From Myxococcales bacterium (GTDB lineage: Bacteria > Myxococcota_A > Polyangia > DRWM01 > JAAZOP01): a stretch of DNA of 37,419 bases. Position numbers and translations under genes: made by a program. Of this stretch, positions 18,914 through 26,756 are shown in pieces; position 1 is the first letter of the stretch, and each line of letters opens with the position of its first letter. The notes under the pieces were generated by a model, which worked only from the letters and a program-made list of their open reading frames with translations, searched no databases and had not been told where the DNA came from. The stretch is taken from NCBI GenBank assembly GCA_012797735.1, contig JAAZOP010000188.1, positions 1 to 37,419 on the forward strand, given 5' to 3'.

Positions 18914-19885
18914 ATGAACCAGGATCCGCGGCCGGTCGTCGTCGTCAGTCGCTGCCTCGAGCTGGCCGCCTGCCGCTGGAACGGCGTGAGCGTCGCCTGT
19001 CCGTTCGTCCGCAGCCTGCAGGCGCACGCCGACCTGCGACCGGTCTGCCCGGAGGTCGAGCTCGGCCTGGGCGTCCCCCGGGAACCGGTGCGACTGCTCC
19101 TCCGCGACGGCGGCCGCCGGCTGGTCCAACCGGCGACGGGGCGCGACCTGACCGAGGCCATGGACCGGTTCGCGAGGACGTACCTCGACGGCCTGTCCGA
19201 AGTGGACGGCTTCCTGCTCAAGAGTCGCTCCCCCTCCTGCGGGATCAAGGAGGCGAAGCTCTACCGCGGCCCCGAGCGGGGCGCGTACGTCGAAGGCAAG
19301 GTGTCGGGCGCCTTCGCCGCCGCCGTCCTCGAGCGTTTCCCCGGACACGCGATCGAGGATGAGGGTCGGATGCTCAACTTCCGTGCGCGGGAGCACTTCC
19401 TCGTGCGCATCTTCGCCTTCGCCCGGTTCCGCCGCGCCCGGGCATCGGGACGCATGGCGGAGTTGGTCCGGTTCCAGGCGGACAACAAGCTGCTGCTCAT
19501 GGCCCACAGCCAGAAGCACATGCGCGAGCTCGGCCGCGCCGTCGCCAACCACGAACGGCTGCCGTTCGACGCCGTGGCCGCCCGTTGCGAAACCGTGCTT
19601 CGCGCCGCGCTGGCCCGACCTTCACGGCCGTCCAACGAGGTCAACGTCCTGCTGCACGCGCAGGGGTTCTTCGGCCGGACGCTGGCGGCGCGCGAGAAGC
19701 GCTACTTCGAATCCGCGCTGCAGCAGTTCCGCGACGGCCGCCTCCCGCTCAGCGCCGTCGCCGGAATCGTCCACGCCCACGCGGTACGGTTCGAAATCCC
19801 CTGGCTGCTGTCGCAGACCTTCTTCCGGCCCTACCCCGAGGCGCTCGTGGACCTCGCCGACTCCGGGAAAGGCCGCGAGCTCTAG
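18914..19885 (+). CDS. DUF523 (TudS-like) plus DUF1722 (YbgA-like) protein
   Basis: The 323-residue protein joins two families. Residues about 8-150 are DUF523: VVVSRCLELAACRWNG, VCPEVELGLGVPREPVRL and KSRSPSCGIKEAKLY carry the conserved Cys residues. This family includes the thiouracil desulfidase TudS, whose Cys bind a 4Fe-4S cluster. Residues about 165-315 are DUF1722, with RFQADNKLLLMAHSQKHMRELG and EKRYFESALQQFRDGRLPLSAV. The fusion is common, and in many bacteria it sits near photolyase and light-response genes, which fits a carotenoid setting. No reaction can be assigned from sequence. The ATG has AAGGGA nearby. It ends six bases from the convergent SRPBCC gene. Confidence 0.85.
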   Translation: MNQDPRPVVVVSRCLELAACRWNGVSVACPFVRSLQAHADLRPVCPEVELGLGVPREPVRLLLRDGGRRLVQPATGRDLTEAMDRFARTYLDGLSEVDGFLLKSRSPSCGIKEAKLYRGPERGAYVEGKVSGAFAAAVLERFPGHAIEDEGRMLNFRAREHFLVRIFAFARFRRARASGRMAELVRFQADNKLLLMAHSQKHMRELGRAVANHERLPFDAVAARCETVLRAALARPSRPSNEVNVLLHAQGFFGRTLAAREKRYFESALQQFRDGRLPLSAVAGIVHAHAVRFEIPWLLSQTFFRPYPEALVDLADSGKGREL

Positions 19886-19903
19886 CCCGCCTCAGAGGCG
19901 GGC
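19885..19903. terminator. Perfect hairpin at the junction of two convergent genes
   Basis: GCCCGCCT at 19885-19892 pairs fully with AGGCGGGC at 19896-19903 around a three-base loop. It starts on the last base of one stop codon and contains the first base of the other. It has no T-run. Its place suits a two-way terminator or a block to read-through. Confidence 0.55.
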
Positions 19904-20380
19904 GAGGGCGGCGCGCACCTCCTGCTCGAAGCGCGACAGGTCTTCCTCGATCTCCCCGGCGATGATCCGTTCGATCATCCCTCCGATCAGCGGCAGGCGG
20001 ACATCGACCTCGAACTCGGTTTCCAGTTCGCTCCCCCCGTCGACGCCGCGGACCGCGATCCGGCCCCGGAGTCCGACGCGCGCATCCTGCGGTCCGCGCC
20101 AGACCCAGCGGCACTGCCGCGCCGGCAGGTCCCATTCGTAAAGGGTGATCGACGGTTCGATCTTCGAGCGATCGATCCCTCCGGTCCTGGTCCGCGCGTA
20201 GTCCTGGCTGTGCAGCTCCTGAACCAGCCGCGAGGCGTCGCGCGAGACCTCGCGCACCGCGGTCCCTGCGGAGGTGCCGGGCTTCGGCCGGGTCTGGATG
20301 AACTCCGGGTCCGTCACCGCCGCCAGCAGCCGGTCGGGCGGCACGTCGAATCTCCGCACCCGTCGCAACGTCTTCGCCAT
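19892..20380 (-). CDS. SRPBCC-fold protein, DUF2505-like
   Basis: This 162-residue soluble protein has the pattern of an SRPBCC (START/Bet v1-like) lipid- or small-molecule-binding fold: a first strand (RRVRRFDVPPDRLLAAVTDPEF), a run of beta strands, and a C-terminal helix rich in acidic residues (GEIEEDLSRFEQEVRAAL). It resembles the DUF2505 family of actinobacteria and myxobacteria. No catalytic residues stand out. It is nine bases after the aldehyde dehydrogenase gene and has AGGAGG four bases before its ATG, so the two are co-expressed. By context it might bind or present a carotenoid intermediate, but that is a guess. Confidence 0.75.
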   Translation of the reverse strand: MAKTLRRVRRFDVPPDRLLAAVTDPEFIQTRPKPGTSAGTAVREVSRDASRLVQELHSQDYARTRTGGIDRSKIEPSITLYEWDLPARQCRWVWRGPQDARVGLRGRIAVRGVDGGSELETEFEVDVRLPLIGGMIERIIAGEIEEDLSRFEQEVRAALARL

Positions 20381-20389
20381 CGCTCCTCC

Positions 20390-21796
20390 TCAACTCGTCC
20401 AGCGCAGCAGCGAACGCAGCCGCCGGAGCGGCACGCGGTAGGGTGGAAAGACCAGGCCGGGGTCGAACGACCAGCCCCGGCGCATCACGCTTCGCAAGTG
20501 GCTGAAGGTTTCGAATCCCGCCTGTCCCCGGTAGCGGCCGAAGCCGCTGGCCCCCACCCCGCCCAGCGGCAGGTGCGGGGTCGTGATGTGTCGGATCGTG
20601 TCGTTGACGCAGGCGCCGCCCGACGGGATGCCGGCCAACGCGCGCTCCACGAACCGATCGTCGGACGAGAACACGTACAGCGCCAGCGGTCGCGGCAGCG
20701 ACGACACGCGGCGGATGGCCTCTGCGGCATCGTCGAACTCCAGCACCGGCAGGAGCGGACCGAAGATCTCGTCCGCCATCAACGGGTCGTCCCACCCCAC
20801 GCCGTCGATCACCGTCGGCGCCACGTAGCGTTCCTCCCTGACCACCTCGCCGCCGCAGGCGACGCGTTCCGGGATCAACGCGGCCAGCCGGGCCACGTGC
20901 CGGTCGTTGATGATCCGGGCGAAGTCCGGCGAGCGGCGGGGCTCCGGGCCGTAGAACTCGCGCACCGCGGCTCGCAACTCGTCCACCAGCCGGACGCGCA
21001 GCGCCCGGTGGACCAGCACGTAGTCCGGCGCCACGCAGGTCTGGCCGGCGTTGAAGAACTTGCCCCAGGCGATGCGACGCGCGGCGCGCGCCGGGTCCAC
21101 CGTGCGGTCCACCAGGCAAGGGCTCTTTCCGCCCAGTTCGAGCGTCACCGGCGTGAGGTGTCTGGCCGCCGCCGCCATCACCAGCCGGCCCACCGTCCGC
21201 CCGCCCGTGAAGAACAGATGGTCGAAGCGGTGCTCGAGCAGCGCCTGCGCCGTTTCCGCGCCGCCTTCGAAGACCGCGACTTCCTCCTCGGCGAACGTCT
21301 TGCGGATCAACGCCGCGCAGGCCGCCGACGAGTGCGGCGCGACTTCGGACGGCTTGAGCACCGCCGTGTTCCCCGCGGCCAGGGCTCCCACCAGGGGCGC
21401 CAGCAGGAGCTGGACCGGGTAGTTCCACGGCCCGAGGATCAACACCGTCCCCAGGGGTTCCGGCTCGATGCGGCTCGAGGCCGGCAGGTGCAGCCAGGAG
21501 GTCGGTACGCGACGGGGTGCCGCCCACCGGGCCACCCGCCGCAACGCGAAGGACGCCTCGTCCAGCACCAGCTGCAACTCGCTGGTCCACGCCTCGAGCG
21601 GCGGCTTGCGCATGTCCTCGTGCAGCGCCGCCAGCAGTTGGTCCGCGTGGCGTTCGACCGCGTCCCGCAGCCGGCGGAGCCGGTCCCTGCGCCGCTCCAC
21701 GGAGCGCGTGCCCCCGCCCGCGAAGAACCGCCGCTGCGCCTCCAGCACGACGGCCATGCGCTCGTGCCGCCCTTCTTCCGCTCCCCCGGATGCCAT
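20390..21796 (-). CDS. Aldehyde dehydrogenase, ALDH3-like
   Basis: The 468-residue protein has the ALDH landmarks: LILGPWNYPVQLLLAPLVGALAAG, KPSEVAPHSS, FFTGGRTVGRLV, the general base Glu220 in LELGGKSP, and the nucleophile Cys254 in NAGQTCVAPD. EIFGPLLPV and a C-terminal PSGGACVND follow. Length and the LGTVLILGPWNYP start put it with the ALDH3 group (fatty, coniferyl and carotenoid aldehydes; CrtNc/AldH of carotenoid clusters is in this set). It would oxidise an aldehyde to an acid. The ATG at 21796 has AAGGAGG upstream; longer in-frame starts run into the divergent control region. It shares an operon with the SRPBCC protein. Confidence 0.88.
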   Translation of the reverse strand: MASGGAEEGRHERMAVVLEAQRRFFAGGGTRSVERRRDRLRRLRDAVERHADQLLAALHEDMRKPPLEAWTSELQLVLDEASFALRRVARWAAPRRVPTSWLHLPASSRIEPEPLGTVLILGPWNYPVQLLLAPLVGALAAGNTAVLKPSEVAPHSSAACAALIRKTFAEEEVAVFEGGAETAQALLEHRFDHLFFTGGRTVGRLVMAAAARHLTPVTLELGGKSPCLVDRTVDPARAARRIAWGKFFNAGQTCVAPDYVLVHRALRVRLVDELRAAVREFYGPEPRRSPDFARIINDRHVARLAALIPERVACGGEVVREERYVAPTVIDGVGWDDPLMADEIFGPLLPVLEFDDAAEAIRRVSSLPRPLALYVFSSDDRFVERALAGIPSGGACVNDTIRHITTPHLPLGGVGASGFGRYRGQAGFETFSHLRSVMRRGWSFDPGLVFPPYRVPLRRLRSLLRWTS

Positions 21797-21920
21797 CCCG
21801 GTTTCCTCCTTCCACCCCGGGCGGTTCCCGACCCGGCCATGCTCCTCGGTTCCGGTCGCGGCCGCAAGAGGCGTCCATTCGTGATAGGGTTGCGCCTTCG
21901 GAGGCCGGAGCGGGCGGGCG

Positions 21921-23522
21921 ATGATCCGCCGGGAAGCGAGCGAGTGGATGAGCGGACCCGACGTCGCGGTGATCGGTGCCGGGATCGGCGGCCTGACGAC
22001 CGCCGCATTGCTGGCCCGCCGCGGGCTGCGGGTCGAGGTGTTCGAGCGGCGGGCGGTCCCGGGGGGGTGCTGCACCTCCGCGTCCGTCGAGGGCCACCGC
22101 TTCGACGTCGCCGCCAGCCTGTTCTACGGTTTCGGCGCCGGCGGCTTCAACGCCAACCGCCGGGTGCTCGACGAACTCCAGGCGCCGCTCGACGTGCTGC
22201 CCAAGGACCCCGGCTTCCATCTGGTGCTCGAGGGACGGACCATCCCCGTGCACCGCTCCCAGGCCGCGTACCTCGACACGCTGTGCGCCGTCTTTCCGAG
22301 CTGTGCGGCCGGCCTGCGCCGGTTCTACGAGCGGCTGACGACGCTGTACGCCGACGTGCTCCGGGTCGGCTTCCTGCCGGTGGCCGACCAGAGCCTGACG
22401 CAACTGGCCCGGCTATCCTTCGACAACCCCGCGCTGGTGACCCGCTATCTTCCGCTCCTGCGGCACACCGTCTGGTCGTTCCTGCAGCCGTTGCTTCGTG
22501 GCGTGCAGGCCGCCGAAGTGCGACGCCTGCGCGCCCTGCTCGACACCGACCTGGCGTTCGGCACCTGCGCCACGGCCGACGAGGTGCCGCTGCTGCTGGC
22601 CGTGCCGATCCTGATGGACCGCCACGTGGGGGGCATCTGCTACCCCCGCGGGGGCGCGCAGGCGCTCTCGGACACGCTGGCCGCGGCCTTCGAGCGCCAC
22701 GGCGGACGTCTGCGACGCAACACCGGGGTGCGGCGGATTCTGGTCGAGCGGAACCGTGCCGTCGGCCTGCGGCTCGACGACGGCGAGACCGTGCACGCCG
22801 CCCATGTGGTCTCCAACGCCGGCGTCTGGAACACCTTCCAGTCCCTGCTCGACCCGGGCATCGTTCCCGCGCGCGCCCGGCGCCGCGTGGAACAGCTCCA
22901 GCCGTCCTTCAGCGCCTTCGTGACCTGCGTTTCGGTGCCGGCCGAGCTCGTGCCGGCGGGGTTCCAGAACCACACCGTGTCGATCCCGGACGCCGCCGCG
23001 GGGCTGTCGCGCGCCACGATCTGCTATCTGCCGAGCCTCGACGATCCCGCCCTGGCCCCGCCGGGTCGCCACGCCCTGACGCTGGTCCATGTGGCGCCGT
23101 ACGAACGCTGGTCGGCGGGGCCGGGGACGCGGGCCGAAGACCGGCCGGAACTGGACCGCGCGTGGACCGCGCGGGCCCTGACGCTCGCCGAGGACCTGCT
23201 GCCCGGGATCACCGCTCGCGGGCGCGTTCTGGCCAGCTTCAGCCCCGCCCGGCTGGAACGCGAGTTGGGGCGTCGCTTCGGGGCCGTTGGCGGACCTGCG
23301 CAGGTGCGCTCCCAGTCGCTGCACCGCCGCTCGGGCCACGGCACCGGCATCGCCAACCTCCACCTGGTCGGCGATTCGACCTTTCCGGGCGAAGGAGTGG
23401 TCGCGGTGACGATCTCCGGCCTGAACTGCGCCGACCGGATCGCACCGCGACGCCCCGGGATCCGTCGGGACGTGAAGGGAGCGGACCTCACATGGAACGA
23501 CGCAAACAGCGAGTCCTGGTGA
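21921..23522 (+). CDS. CrtI-superfamily FAD enzyme, CrtISO/CrtH-like
   Basis: This 533-residue flavoprotein has PDVAVIGAGIGGLTTAALLARRG and PGGCCTSASVEGHRFDVAASLFYGF at the N-terminus, YPRGGAQALSDTLAAAFERHGG in the middle, and GDSTFPGEGVVAVTISGLNCADRI at the C-terminus. The last stretch is nearest to carotene cis-trans isomerases (CrtISO/CrtH), but CrtO-type ketolases and saturases share the fold, so isomerase is a working label. The ATG at 21921 has GGAG ten bases upstream; the ATG at 21948 would start three residues before the flavin motif and is also possible. It overlaps the next gene by 31 bases and is divergent from the aldehyde dehydrogenase. Confidence 0.8.
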   Translation: MIRREASEWMSGPDVAVIGAGIGGLTTAALLARRGLRVEVFERRAVPGGCCTSASVEGHRFDVAASLFYGFGAGGFNANRRVLDELQAPLDVLPKDPGFHLVLEGRTIPVHRSQAAYLDTLCAVFPSCAAGLRRFYERLTTLYADVLRVGFLPVADQSLTQLARLSFDNPALVTRYLPLLRHTVWSFLQPLLRGVQAAEVRRLRALLDTDLAFGTCATADEVPLLLAVPILMDRHVGGICYPRGGAQALSDTLAAAFERHGGRLRRNTGVRRILVERNRAVGLRLDDGETVHAAHVVSNAGVWNTFQSLLDPGIVPARARRRVEQLQPSFSAFVTCVSVPAELVPAGFQNHTVSIPDAAAGLSRATICYLPSLDDPALAPPGRHALTLVHVAPYERWSAGPGTRAEDRPELDRAWTARALTLAEDLLPGITARGRVLASFSPARLERELGRRFGAVGGPAQVRSQSLHRRSGHGTGIANLHLVGDSTFPGEGVVAVTISGLNCADRIAPRRPGIRRDVKGADLTWNDANSESW

Positions 23523-24982
23523 TCGGCGGGGGCCTCGGCGGCATGTCCGCCGCCGCCGGCCTCGCCGCCGAGGGTTTCGCGGTCGAGCTGTTCGAGAAGA
23601 ACACCCGGCTCGGCGGCAAGCTCAACACCAAGACCGTCCGCGGCTACCGCTTCGACCTCGGCCCCTCGATCTTCATCCTTCCGCACTACTTCCGCCGCCC
23701 GTTCGAGCGGGCCGGGAGGCGGATGGAGGACTACGTCCGCTTCGTCGAGGTTGCCCCCCAGTGGCGCGGCTTCTTCGAGGACGGCCTGACGATCGACCTG
23801 CACCGCGACCTCGCGGCGATGGAGCGGGAGGCGGCCCGCATCGGCGCCGATCCCGCCGGCTATCGCTCGTTCGTCGAGTACTCGCGCAGGCTCTACGCCT
23901 TCGCCGAAGAAGCGTACCTCGAGCGCGGCGCGGACTGGTTCTGGGAGGTGCTTCGCGGCAAGACCCAGCGCGAGGCGCTGGCCGGCATCGACTGGTTCCG
24001 CCGGATGGACCGGGGCGTGCGGCGGCACGTGAAGCACGAGCCCCTGGCCAGGATGCTGGAGTTCTTCGTCAAGTACGTGGGCTCCTCGCCGTACCGTGCC
24101 CCCGCGCTGCTCAACTCATTGGCCTGGTCCCAGCTGGCGCACGGCCTGTGGTACGTGCCCGGAGGCATGCACGGGTACGCCGACGCACTGGCGCGGCTGC
24201 TGGAGGAGTTGGGTGTGACAGTGCACCGGAACGCGGAGGTGACCGCGATCGACCGCGCCGGCAGGCACGTCACGGGGCTCCGCCTCGCCGACGGGCGCCG
24301 CGTGCGAGGCGACCTGGTGGTCTGCAACATGGAGGTCGTGCCGGCCTACCGTCGATTGCTCGGCGAGACCGGGCCGCTGCTGCGGGCCCATGAGTACGCG
24401 CTGGCGCCCGCCGCTTCGGGACTGGTGCTCGACCTCGGCGTCGACTGCCGCTACCCGCAGCTGGCGCACCACAACTTCTTCTACTCCGCCGACCCGCGGC
24501 GCTTCCTGCACCAGATCCACGTCGAACACCGCCTCCCCGACGACCCCACGCTGTACGTCGTCTGCGCCACCCGCTCCGACGACTCGATCGCCCCCCCAGG
24601 ATGCGACGTGATCAAGGTCCTGCCGCACATTCCGTGCGTCCAGGACCCGCCGTTCACTGCGGCAGAGTACGAGGCGCTCAAGCAGCGGGTCTACGACAAG
24701 CTCGAGCGGATGGGGTTGCGCGACCTGCGGCGACACGTGGTGGTGGAGGACGTGCTGGTGCCGGAGGACATCCAACGGATGTACTTCACCCACCGGGGGG
24801 CGATCTACGGCGCGGTGAGCGACCGGACCCGCAACATGGCCTTCAAGGCGCCGAAGCGGTCGCTGCTCTACGAGAATCTCTACTTCGTGGGCGGCACGGT
24901 CAATCCCGGACCCGGGACGCCGATGGTGGTCCTCTGCGGACAGAAGGTTGCCGACGCCATCCTGGCCGACGGGGGACGTTGA
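23492..24982 (+). CDS. CrtI-superfamily carotenoid desaturase/oxygenase (CrtD/CrtN-like)
   Basis: The 496-residue protein has RVLVIGGGLGGMSAAAGLAAEG, LGGKLNTKTVRGYRFDLGPSIFILP, WYVPGGMHGYADALARLLEELG, and ends with NLYFVGGTVNPGPGTPMVVLCGQKVADAI. These are the CrtI/CrtN/CrtD hallmarks. The last stretch resembles C-3,4 desaturases (CrtD) and diapocarotene enzymes (CrtN/CrtNb) more than CrtI. It may desaturate or oxidise an end group; with an aldehyde dehydrogenase gene next door, a CrtNb-like role making an aldehyde is possible. The ATG lies inside the preceding gene, with AAGGGAG upstream, so translation is coupled. I found no clear terminator in the 199 bases to the next gene. Confidence 0.82.
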   Translation: MERRKQRVLVIGGGLGGMSAAAGLAAEGFAVELFEKNTRLGGKLNTKTVRGYRFDLGPSIFILPHYFRRPFERAGRRMEDYVRFVEVAPQWRGFFEDGLTIDLHRDLAAMEREAARIGADPAGYRSFVEYSRRLYAFAEEAYLERGADWFWEVLRGKTQREALAGIDWFRRMDRGVRRHVKHEPLARMLEFFVKYVGSSPYRAPALLNSLAWSQLAHGLWYVPGGMHGYADALARLLEELGVTVHRNAEVTAIDRAGRHVTGLRLADGRRVRGDLVVCNMEVVPAYRRLLGETGPLLRAHEYALAPAASGLVLDLGVDCRYPQLAHHNFFYSADPRRFLHQIHVEHRLPDDPTLYVVCATRSDDSIAPPGCDVIKVLPHIPCVQDPPFTAAEYEALKQRVYDKLERMGLRDLRRHVVVEDVLVPEDIQRMYFTHRGAIYGAVSDRTRNMAFKAPKRSLLYENLYFVGGTVNPGPGTPMVVLCGQKVADAILADGGR

Positions 24983-25181
24983 CTCCGCGCCGAAGCGGAA
25001 ACCCCGTGTGCGCTGCGCCGGAATCGATCGCGGCGGTCGGGAGACCCGGCGTGGTTTGCCGGGGCTTGTCGCCGTCCGTCGCGGGGATGCGCAGGATGCG
25101 TGCTCGTGCGTTTACGGCCAGACCACGCCCACGACGGTGATCGGGCCGGCGCCGGCGGGAATGGTGTCGGGGCGGTGGTGT

Positions 25182-25670
25182 TCAGCCGAAGCGGGAGCAG
25201 CCCGACAACAGGATGATCTTGTCGTTCGTCTCGCGGAGGCGGGCGGCGAGGGTACGGGCGATGTTCCAGAGCAGCTCGTACCCGAGCGCCTTGTCCAGCA
25301 GCATGACGTCCTCGAGGGCGGCGCGATCGATCACGAGCAGGGAGCACGTCTCGTGGGCGATGGCGTCGGCGCTGCGCGGCCCGTCGTCGACGATCGACAA
25401 CTCGCCGAAGTAGGAACCCGGTCCGAGGATCGCCAGCGCTTCCTCGCCCAGCCCTTCGATCGTGCGGCCGATGCGGACCTTGCCCTCCAGCACGACGTAG
25501 ATCCGGTCGGAGGGGTCGCCGTGACGGAACAGGAACTCGCCCTTGGCGTACTTCTCGCCGCGCGCGATCCGGCACAGCTTGGCGACCTGGACGTCACCGA
25601 GGTTGCGGAACAGCCCGACCTTGCGCAGCTCCTCGGACACCGTCTGCTCGTTGCATTCCTGGAGTTCCAT
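25182..25670 (-). CDS. Stand-alone cyclic-nucleotide-binding domain protein
   Basis: The 162-residue protein is one cNMP-binding beta-roll (KYAKGEFLFRHGDPSDRIYVVLEGKV, GPGSYFGELSIVDDGPRSADAIA) with a leading helix and a C-terminal helix. The phosphate-binding cassette reads FGELSIVDDGPRSADA, close to the consensus. There is no helix-turn-helix, so this is not a Crp-like regulator. It overlaps the end of the thioredoxin reductase gene (TGA inside ATGATG). I took the second ATG because AAGGAG then lies four bases away; the first ATG, at 25673, would add one Met. It probably partners the reductase and may confer control by a cyclic nucleotide. Confidence 0.85.
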   Translation of the reverse strand: MELQECNEQTVSEELRKVGLFRNLGDVQVAKLCRIARGEKYAKGEFLFRHGDPSDRIYVVLEGKVRIGRTIEGLGEEALAILGPGSYFGELSIVDDGPRSADAIAHETCSLLVIDRAALEDVMLLDKALGYELLWNIARTLAARLRETNDKIILLSGCSRFG

Positions 25671-26611
25671 CATGCTCCTTCCGTCGCCAGGAACCGCTCG
25701 ACCTCCAGCGCGGCCTGGCAGCCCATGCCCGCGGCGGTCACCGCCTGCCGGTAGTGCGGGCTGGCGACGTCGCCGGCCGCGAACACCCCCGGCACGTTCG
25801 TCCGCGGCGTCCCGGGCGTCGTCACCAGGAATCCGGCCTCGTCCCGTTCGAGCTGTCCCGCGAAGACCTCGGTGGCCGGCGTGTGGCCGATCGCGAGGAA
25901 GACGCCGTCCGCCTCCACGACGCGCTGCTCGCCCGTGCGGGTGTCGCGCAGGCGTGCGCCGGTGAAGCGGCCGGCGGACGCGTCGAGGAACTCCTCGACG
26001 ACGGCGTTCCAGATCGGCGAGATGTTGGGCGTGGCCAGCACCCGCCGGCTCGAGTACTCGCTGGCGCGGAACCGGTCGCGGCGGTGGATGATGCGGACCG
26101 ACTTGCAGGTCCGGGCCAGGTAGGCGGCCTCTTCGAGGGCCGTCTCGCCGCCGCCGACGACGAGCACGTCCTTGCCGCGGAAGAAGAAGGCGTCGCAGGT
26201 GGCGCAGGCCGAGACGCCCTTCCCCCACAGCGCGCTCTCGCTCGGCAGGCCCAGGCGGCGGGCCTGGGCGCCGGTGGCCACGATCACCGTCGCGGCCTGG
26301 AACGCCGGGCCGGAGGTGCGGATCGAGAACGGCCGGGTCCGGAAATCGACGCCGACCACCTCGTCGAGCACGAACCGCGCGCCGAACCGTTCGGCCTGCC
26401 GCCGCATCCGGTCCATCAGTTCCGGACCCTGGATCCCCTCGGGAAAGCCGGGGTAGTTCTCGACCTCGAAGGTGGTCGTGAGCTGGCCGCCGGGTTGCAG
26501 TCCATCGATGACCAGGGGCTGCAGCCCCGCGCGGGCCGCGTAAATCGCGGCCGTCAGACCCGCGGGCCCCGAGCCGAGGATCACGACCTTCTCCACCGTC
26601 ATGACCGTCAT
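25670..26611 (-). CDS. trxB: Thioredoxin-disulfide reductase
   Basis: At 313 residues this is the bacterial TrxB size. It has FAD motif GSGPAGLTAAIYAARAG, then GGQLTTTFEVENYPGFP, the redox pair Cys136-Ala-Thr-Cys139, an NADPH motif VVGGGETALEEAAYL, HRRDRFRAS, and the C-terminal VFAAGDVASPHYRQAVTAAGMG. It passes NADPH electrons to thioredoxin. The ATG at 26611 has GGAGG five bases upstream; a second in-frame ATG lies three codons on, and the longer frame upstream crosses the promoter. The gene is translationally coupled to the cyclic-nucleotide-binding protein, and similar pairs occur fused in one chain in other bacteria. Confidence 0.95.
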   Translation of the reverse strand: MTVMTVEKVVILGSGPAGLTAAIYAARAGLQPLVIDGLQPGGQLTTTFEVENYPGFPEGIQGPELMDRMRRQAERFGARFVLDEVVGVDFRTRPFSIRTSGPAFQAATVIVATGAQARRLGLPSESALWGKGVSACATCDAFFFRGKDVLVVGGGETALEEAAYLARTCKSVRIIHRRDRFRASEYSSRRVLATPNISPIWNAVVEEFLDASAGRFTGARLRDTRTGEQRVVEADGVFLAIGHTPATEVFAGQLERDEAGFLVTTPGTPRTNVPGVFAAGDVASPHYRQAVTAAGMGCQAALEVERFLATEGA

Positions 26612-26644
26612 GCCGACCTCCACCCGGCCCCCGGCGCCGGTTGC

Positions 26645-26674
26645 ATGATAGCCGCGGCGGCGCGCAAAGGGCAA
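26645..26674 (-). promoter_or_regulatory. Promoter of trxB and the cNMP-binding gene
   Basis: On the minus strand TTGCCC (26674-26669) and TATCAT (26650-26645) are 18 bases apart, 33 bases before the trxB ATG. It lies back to back with the kinase promoter. Confidence 0.55.
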
Positions 26675-26680
26675 ACAAAG

Positions 26681-26708
26681 TTGGAAAGATGGCCGGCGAT
26701 GCTATACT
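26681..26708 (+). promoter_or_regulatory. Promoter of the Ser/Thr kinase gene
   Basis: TTGGAA at 26681-26686 and TATACT at 26703-26708 are 16 bases apart, a good sigma-70 match in a GC-rich setting. The start codon is 48 bases beyond the -10. Confidence 0.6.
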
Positions 26709-26756
26709 GACCTCCGCGCGTGACGCCGCGAGGCGTGCGGCGCGAAACGGGGTGCG

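Noticed and set aside
20210-23491. The upstream part of a 1590-codon plus-strand frame
   Set aside because: Only its last 496 codons (from 23492) form a real protein. The rest runs antisense to the aldehyde dehydrogenase and out of frame with the CrtISO-like gene.
24983-25181. A gene or terminator between the crt cluster and the cNMP gene
   Set aside because: No start with a ribosome-binding site and sensible codon use is seen. A GCCGGCGCCGGC palindrome is present but has no loop or T-run.
25182-25670. A Crp/Fnr regulator of the carotenoid cluster
   Set aside because: The protein ends soon after the nucleotide-binding domain and has no helix-turn-helix.
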